Made by a program: the position numbers and the translations under genes. A DNA stretch of 10,135 nucleotides, taken from NCBI GenBank assembly GCA_026786125.1, contig JAJAYU010000156.1, positions 1-10,135 on the forward strand, written 5' to 3'. The notes under the pieces are model-generated. The model was given only the letters and a program-made list of their open reading frames with translations, was not told where the DNA came from and did not search any database. Numbering within the stretch: the first letter of the stretch is position 1; the number at the start of each line of letters is the position of its first letter. Below, piece by piece: positions 6,852 through 10,135 of the stretch. Origin of the DNA: Chamaesiphon sp. GTDB taxonomy: Bacteria; Cyanobacteriota; Cyanobacteriia; Cyanobacteriales; Chamaesiphonaceae.

Positions 6852-7100
6852 ATGTGTATCTGTATTAATTGCGAATATGTCGATCGTTGTACGACTTATC
6901 ATGCAGTCGAAGCACAACATCAGCAGCCTCATCTGACAACCTTGCCCGACTTTGAGGCTACCAGCCCCAGCATCAATGTTAACATCCGCACTCACGACGA
7001 TGGCGTAGAGATGGAATGGGATGTCGTCGGTTGTCAAAGTTTTACTAAAGATAGCGGAAAATGGTCACGCTTACGTCCAGGGGAATTGATTCCGAGTTAG
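6852..7100 (+). CDS. ycf34: Ycf34 family protein, probable iron-sulfur protein
   Basis: An 82-residue protein matching Ycf34, found in cyanobacteria and some algal plastids. The N-terminus MCICINCEYVDRCTTYHAVE carries Cys2, Cys4, Cys7 and Cys13, followed by EAQHQQPHL and INVNIR (41-46), which are hallmarks of the family as I recall it. In Synechocystis the family is linked to an iron-sulfur cluster and to proper photosynthetic electron transport; that is established for the homologue and inferred here. No signal peptide or membrane helix is seen, so it is likely cytosolic or stromal-side. The length is close to normal and the ATG lies directly before the Cys cluster, leaving little doubt about the start. 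It diverges from cca across 40 bp and converges on tsaE 39 bp downstream. A minus-strand open frame across it is a shadow. Confidence 0.92.
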   Translation: MCICINCEYVDRCTTYHAVEAQHQQPHLTTLPDFEATSPSINVNIRTHDDGVEMEWDVVGCQSFTKDSGKWSRLRPGELIPS

Positions 7101-7104
7101 GTTA

Positions 7105-7157
7105 GCCAGCGGTTTCAGATTTTCTAGTGGTTATTTGGGCTAGTCTGAAATCTTGGC
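7105..7157. terminator. Imperfect hairpin at the convergent ycf34/tsaE junction
   Basis: The arms are GCCA (7105-7108) with TGGC (7154-7157), GGTTTCAGA (7111-7119) with TCTGAAATC (7144-7152, one G-T pair), and CTAG (7124-7127) with CTAG (7140-7143), with small bulges and a 12-nt loop. The structure starts just after the ycf34 stop and covers the tsaE stop codon, so it could form in both transcripts. No T-run follows on either strand, so it would be a non-classical terminator or an RNA-stabilising 3' structure. Confidence 0.4.
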
Positions 7158-7568
7158 AATTCTGCCCTCAACTGGGTCGTAAGTCAGTTCAATTCGGAGA
7201 TAATCATCTGGTAAATATGATAGTCGCTCGGCCCACTCGATCGCGACAATTCCTGGTTCTGTTTCTAATCCTAACCAGTAACATTCCAAATGCAGATCGT
7301 CAACCTCTGCCTCAGTTAGACGATAGAGATCCAGATGATATAGGGGCAATCGACCGCTAAAATATTCATTAATAATCGTAAACGTCGGACTGACGATCAG
7401 ATCCACAATCCTCATCCCCAGGGCTAATCCCTGTACCAAAGTAGTTTTACCACTACCCAAATCGCCTGTTAATAATAATACACTCCCCGCTGTCAAAGAT
7501 TTACCAAGATCCATTCCCAATTTCTGGGTAGCACTCGCATTTGGTAATTTGACAATCCGTTCAGTCAT
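7140..7568 (-). CDS. tsaE: tRNA threonylcarbamoyladenosine biosynthesis ATPase TsaE
   Basis: A 142-residue P-loop ATPase. TsaE partners with TsaB and TsaD in making N6-threonylcarbamoyladenosine (t6A) at position 37 of ANN-decoding tRNAs, using ATP hydrolysis to reset the TsaBD complex in the cytosol. The Walker A motif is GDLGSGKTT at 35-43. The family-typical SPTFTIINEY (60-69), YHLDLYRL (77-84) and IEWAERL (110-116) follow in order, with Glu111 and Glu114 in the last. The length is normal, and the ATG at 7566-7568 sits at the usual distance from the P-loop. The gene lies 91 bp downstream of the yvcK-like gene on the same strand, with an octamer repeat in the gap, and converges on ycf34. 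With cca it makes a second tRNA-maturation gene within 2 kb, though the two are not in one operon. Confidence 0.95.
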   Translation of the reverse strand: MTERIVKLPNASATQKLGMDLGKSLTAGSVLLLTGDLGSGKTTLVQGLALGMRIVDLIVSPTFTIINEYFSGRLPLYHLDLYRLTEAEVDDLHLECYWLGLETEPGIVAIEWAERLSYLPDDYLRIELTYDPVEGRIAKISD

Positions 7569-7621
7569 CTTGAATTTAATTTTGAATTATAAGCCTAACA
7601 AATCTAATCCCACCTTCTAAT

Positions 7622-7648
7622 CCCCCAGTCCCCCCGTCCCCCCGTCCC
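7622..7648. repeat. C-rich octamer tandem repeat
   Basis: CCCCCAGT is followed by CCCCCCGT twice and a trailing CCC. It lies in the 91-bp gap between the yvcK-like gene and tsaE, which are on the minus strand, so the transcript would carry a G-rich tract. Such C-rich 7-8 bp arrays are a known intergenic feature in filamentous and some other cyanobacteria. The array ends about 11 bp from the yvcK stop codon. Effects on transcription or RNA structure are possible but not shown. Confidence 0.75.
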
Positions 7649-7659
7649 AAGTCTTCCGA

Positions 7660-9096
7660 TCAGGCTGACTTACTATTTCGATCTAGTGCCGTTACTTTAC
7701 CACTTCGTTGGGGTGCGGATTCTTGAGCGCGACGGTAAAAATGAATTAGAGCTTTCGCCAAACGGCGGGAATTGTGCCGCAGATACCTAGTCGTCGTATC
7801 TTCCTCCATCACATTGACCGAAAAGATACTCCGTCCCAATTGTTTCACATCATCCCGATCTAGTAACACTGGATAGGAGTTTTCCTCAGCATAATTTTGG
7901 AGACAGCCCGCTGAAGGGGGATTCCGCTGAACCAATACTGCATCAAATAATTTCTGACCACAAGCCCTATCGATACTTTCGATGTGATCTGCTACTGTAT
8001 AGCCAGTAGTCTCTCCAGGCTGAGTCATGATATTACAAACATAAATGCGGGGGACGTTCCGTGCGGCAATTGCAGCGGCGATTTCAGGTACGAGTAGATT
8101 GGAAATCACACTAGTATATAGACTCCCTGGCCCCATGATAATATAGTCTGCTTCCTCAATTGCTGCGATCGCCGCAGGTAGTGCTGGTGGGTTAGCTGGA
8201 GTACAGCCAATGTCTACAATTTGACCATCGCAGGCACCAATATTTGATTCACCCTGAACGATCCGTCCGTCGGATAGTTCCGCCCACAGAGCTACATCTG
8301 TCAGGGTTGCAGGCAATACTCGTCCCCTAATCGCCAATACTTTGGAACTAGCAACTACCGCCCGTTCCAAATCTCCGGTAATCTCAGACATTGCTGTCAA
8401 AAATAAATTACCAAAGCTATGCCCCATCAAGCCATCACCAGCTTCAAATCGATATTGAAACAACTCCGTCAATAATTTTTCTTCATCAGCTAACGCCGCA
8501 ATACAGTTGCGGATATCTCCAGGTGGTAAGACTCCAAAATCTCGCCGCAGTCGCCCCGAAGAGCCGCCATCGTCAGCGACAGTGACGATGGCGGTCAAAT
8601 TTGCACTATAGAGCTTTAAGCCCCGTAGCAGCGTCGATAAGCCCGTACCGCCACCGATGGCGACAATTTTTGGTCCTCGATTGAGGCGGCGATTTTGCCA
8701 CAGCATATCTAGTAAAGTCTGATCCCCATCTGGTCGCAAAACCTTGCTAATCTCTCCTAGCGAGCGACTATGCCCCCAGAATACCAAAAATAAACCACCA
8801 CCCAATACCAGTGGTCCCGACAAATAATGCGGGACGATTTTTGCTAAAAACTCTACTACTTTATCAACAGTCTGAAATAGCCAGAAAATAGGCGTGAGCT
8901 TAAGCCAAATCGCTAAACCCAAGATCGTCATCAGTACGCCGACATAGATGGTAAATAGCCATCGTTTGATAAAAATACCTGGAGATAGCCATTGAAATAA
9001 CCGCCAGAAACGGGGAGATTTACCACTCGATGACGATGAGGTACCGCCATTGCGACGAAGATTTCTAACTGCTTGTCTAAAGGTACCGATCGACAT
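7660..9096 (-). CDS. yvcK: YvcK-family protein (gluconeogenesis factor, CofD-like) with N-terminal membrane region
   Basis: A 478-residue protein. The C-terminal part (about 142-455) is a YvcK/CofD-like domain: [17 protein letters not shown] (145-161), [16 protein letters not shown] (173-188), PPGDIRNC (191-198), GHSFGNLFL (225-233) and GPGSLYTSV (322-330). In Bacillus and mycobacteria YvcK binds UDP-sugars and is needed for gluconeogenic growth and cell-wall homeostasis; a similar role here is inferred. The CofD relationship is fold-level, so a lactyl-phosphate transferase activity is not implied. The N-terminal 140 residues add a basic, Ser/Gly-rich start ([10 protein letters not shown], 17-26) and two hydrophobic segments (about 46-71 and 94-108), which should anchor the protein to a membrane. 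Classical YvcK is about 320 residues and lacks this. tsaE follows 91 bp downstream. The ATG at 9094-9096 is the first in frame; no clear ribosome binding site is visible. Confidence 0.92.
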   Translation of the reverse strand: MSIGTFRQAVRNLRRNGGTSSSSSGKSPRFWRLFQWLSPGIFIKRWLFTIYVGVLMTILGLAIWLKLTPIFWLFQTVDKVVEFLAKIVPHYLSGPLVLGGGLFLVFWGHSRSLGEISKVLRPDGDQTLLDMLWQNRRLNRGPKIVAIGGGTGLSTLLRGLKLYSANLTAIVTVADDGGSSGRLRRDFGVLPPGDIRNCIAALADEEKLLTELFQYRFEAGDGLMGHSFGNLFLTAMSEITGDLERAVVASSKVLAIRGRVLPATLTDVALWAELSDGRIVQGESNIGACDGQIVDIGCTPANPPALPAAIAAIEEADYIIMGPGSLYTSVISNLLVPEIAAAIAARNVPRIYVCNIMTQPGETTGYTVADHIESIDRACGQKLFDAVLVQRNPPSAGCLQNYAEENSYPVLLDRDDVKQLGRSIFSVNVMEEDTTTRYLRHNSRRLAKALIHFYRRAQESAPQRSGKVTALDRNSKSA

Positions 9097-9215
9097 TATT
9101 TTTTTGATCGAAAATAAAAGAGCTTTATAATTGGCTGATAGACTGGCAATGAGTCAATCTTACAGGTACTCTGCCAGATCGCAAAGTCGTCGATCGATCC
9201 TACCGAGGAGCGGCG

Positions 9216-9341
9216 ATGGGAATGAATTGCCGAATCATATATCTTATATGCCCATTTAATCCGACCATAATTGCGATCGTAAACACTAAATTCCCAGATT
9301 CAGCCATAATACTCATTATTAATCTACAAGCCTCAGCTTAA
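9216..9341 (+). CDS. Candidate small ORF or leader peptide upstream of ruvC
   Basis: A 41-codon frame starting at ATG 9216 with GAGGAG (9205-9210) 5 nt upstream, the best plus-strand Shine-Dalgarno match in the window. It ends in TAA at 9339-9341, 15 bp before the ruvC ATG and just before the in-frame TTG at 9345, a layout compatible with translational coupling. The product starts MGMNCRIIYLICPFNPTII and is Ile-rich and hydrophobic throughout, with AIILIIN near its end. I recognise no family. A short AT-rich gap can produce such a frame by chance, and no coding bias can be judged at this length. Confidence 0.3.
   Translation: MGMNCRIIYLICPFNPTIIAIVNTKFPDSAIILIINLQASA
9236..9250. promoter_or_regulatory. 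Dyad CATATA-TCT-TATATG in the yvcK/ruvC gap
   Basis: A perfect 6-bp inverted repeat with a 3-bp spacer, about 107 bp before the ruvC ATG and 140 bp before the yvcK start. It has the size and spacing of a dimeric regulator site, but no named consensus is matched. AT-rich dyads arise easily by chance. Confidence 0.25.
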
Positions 9342-9356
9342 TTTTTGGTTAACTTA

Positions 9357-9842
9357 ATGACAATTACCAAAATTCTTGGCTTAGATCCTGGGCTAGCCAG
9401 TTTAGGCTTCGGGGCAATCTCTATTTCTCCACATACTCGCCCGCCAACAGCCACTCTGATTGACTTTGGCATTATCCAAACTCCGGCTCGAACTGATATT
9501 GGCTCTCGACTAGAGACAATCTATGATGACATGCACAGCCTCCTAGACGCAATTAAACCGGATTTAGTGGCGATCGAGCAGTTATTCTTCTATAAAATGG
9601 GAAATACCATTCCCGTAGCTCAAGCACGAGGGGTGATTTTGCTAGTTATCGCGCAGCATAAGGTGCCCTGGGTGGAGTTCACACCCAGTCAAATCAAACA
9701 AGCTGTTGCTGGCTATGGCAATGCCAAAAAGCCGGATGTTCAAGAAGCTGTGGCGCGAGAACTGGGCTTGGACAAAATTCCTCGCCCTGATGATGCTGCT
9801 GATGCTCTAGCCGCAGCCTTAACAGCTTGGATGCAAATTTAG
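9357..9842 (+). CDS. ruvC: Crossover junction endodeoxyribonuclease RuvC
   Basis: A 161-residue Holliday-junction resolvase that acts as a dimer with the RuvAB branch-migration motor in recombinational repair. The four catalytic acidic residues of the RNase H-like fold are visible: Asp10 in [14 protein letters not shown], Glu74 in [10 protein letters not shown], and Asp146 and Asp149 in [21 protein letters not shown] (89-96) and [17 protein letters not shown] (109-125) match the family's conserved core. The length is slightly short of the 173 residues of E. coli RuvC, the difference being at the C-terminus. I chose ATG at 9357. The frame extends 4 codons to a TTG at 9345, which would overlap nothing but is less likely. 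No ruvA or ruvB lies nearby, as is usual in cyanobacteria. A thioredoxin gene begins 108 bp downstream on the same strand. Confidence 0.95.
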   Translation: MTITKILGLDPGLASLGFGAISISPHTRPPTATLIDFGIIQTPARTDIGSRLETIYDDMHSLLDAIKPDLVAIEQLFFYKMGNTIPVAQARGVILLVIAQHKVPWVEFTPSQIKQAVAGYGNAKKPDVQEAVARELGLDKIPRPDDAADALAAALTAWMQI

Positions 9843-9950
9843 TCGATAGTTAATGGTAGCAATTTCAAATCTGTCGATCAATCCACAGAAGCCGCTATGA
9901 TGGAGCTAACCGAAAATTGCGATTTTAACTTGGAGATATTTTAGAGAAAC

Positions 9951-10135
9951 ATGGCTGAATTCATTACAGATGAAGCAGAATTTGATACACTTTTAGCCCA
10001 AGGCAAGGTATTAGTTGTAGACTGCACTGCGACTTGGTGTGGCCCATGTAGATTAGTAGCACCATTGATCGATCAGTTGGCTGTAGAATATGGCGATCGT
10101 GCTCAAGTATTTAAACTAGATATTGATGCAAATAA
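9951..10135 (+). CDS. Thioredoxin, N-terminal part (cut by window edge)
   Basis: The first 61 residues of a thioredoxin, a small cytosolic disulfide reductase that receives electrons from ferredoxin- or NADPH-dependent thioredoxin reductase and reduces target proteins. The active site is the classical WCGPC at 29-33, with redox Cys30 and Cys33. It is preceded by VLVVDCTATW and followed by RLVAPLIDQLAVEYGDR and VFKLDIDAN, the usual second helix and third strand. Cys25, five residues before the active-site Cys, replaces the more common Phe of VVDFWA-type thioredoxins. Cyanobacteria carry several thioredoxin classes (m, x, y and others) and I cannot assign one from this fragment. About 45 residues should follow beyond the right edge. 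The ribosome binding site is weak (GAG at 9944-9946); a GGAG lies further upstream. Co-transcription with ruvC across 108 bp is possible. Confidence 0.93.
   Translation, partial: MAEFITDEAEFDTLLAQGKVLVVDCTATWCGPCRLVAPLIDQLAVEYGDRAQVFKLDIDAN

Larger units (their letters stand above)
9097..9356. other. Divergent intergenic region between yvcK-like gene and ruvC
   Basis: About 260 bp between two outward-facing genes. On the minus strand TATAAA (complement of 9124-9129) could be a -10 element for yvcK, with TTGCCA (complement of 9144-9149) upstream, but the 14-bp spacer is short. On the plus strand I see no convincing ruvC promoter. The region also holds a dyad (9236-9250) and a 41-codon open frame with a good ribosome binding site (9216-9341), both listed separately. 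One GGTACT near 9165 could be a LexA-type half-site, but no partner half-site is present. Confidence 0.4.

Noticed and set aside
6828..7037. Minus-strand open frame of 69 codons across ycf34
   Set aside because: It lies fully antisense to ycf34, whose cysteine motif and family match are clear. The antisense product shows no recognisable motif.
7127..7360. Plus-strand open frame opposite tsaE
   Set aside because: It is antisense to a well-supported TsaE coding region and its product resembles no family.
8391..8585. Plus-strand open frame opposite the yvcK-like gene
   Set aside because: It is antisense to the conserved core of the YvcK domain and is best read as a shadow.
9160..9172. GGTACT considered as a LexA (SOS) site for ruvC
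   Set aside because: Only one half-site is present; the second half at the required spacing is missing.
1..10135. Search for transposases, phage genes, toxin-antitoxin pairs, defence genes and tRNA or rRNA genes
   Set aside because: Every long coding frame is accounted for by housekeeping families or the one unknown membrane protein. I saw no tRNA cloverleaf, rRNA segment or inverted terminal repeats of an insertion sequence.

Overview
The window looks like a stretch of a cyanobacterial chromosome. The strongest marker is ycf34, a small cysteine-motif gene known from cyanobacteria and some algal plastids. Other supporting signs are the palindrome CGATCG (about 28 copies by eye, three of them inside the full HIP1 octamer GCGATCGC), heptamer and octamer tandem repeats in intergenic gaps, a fused CbiE-CbiT cobalamin enzyme, and a YvcK-family protein with a membrane-anchored N-terminus. 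I cannot name a genus from this sequence alone.

Layout. From 1 to 2676 three genes run on the minus strand. In transcription order they are a class I methyltransferase of unknown substrate, cobL/cbiET (with a TTG start behind a good ribosome binding site), and the 5' part of purU, which leaves the window at its left edge. A divergent gap of about 200 bp with a repeated 11-mer and a short palindrome follows. From 2896 to 5581 two plus-strand genes encode membrane proteins: an M48-type metalloprotease with a repeat-like C-terminal region, and an unrecognised polytopic protein. The second overlaps the 3' end of the tRNA nucleotidyltransferase gene (cca, minus) by 12 bp. cca and ycf34 diverge from a gap of only 40 bp with a perfect dyad near its centre. 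ycf34 converges on tsaE (minus), and an imperfect hairpin spans their junction. tsaE lies downstream of the yvcK-like gene on the minus strand. After a roughly 260-bp divergent gap, ruvC and the start of a thioredoxin gene run on the plus strand to the right edge.

How the genes fit together. This is mainly a housekeeping neighbourhood: cobalamin and one-carbon metabolism (cobL, purU), tRNA maturation (cca for the 3' end, tsaE for t6A), envelope or central metabolism (yvcK-like), photosynthesis-related Fe-S protein (ycf34), recombination (ruvC), redox (thioredoxin) and membrane proteolysis (M48). The order suggests a mosaic of short transcription units, not one pathway operon.

I see no mobile element, CRISPR array, RNA gene or defence system, and no convincing new multi-gene system. 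The points most worth checking are small: a 41-codon ORF with a strong ribosome binding site just before ruvC, dyad sequences in two divergent gaps, a hairpin-forming interspersed repeat apparently sitting inside a heptamer array, and the unrecognised membrane protein beside the M48 protease.
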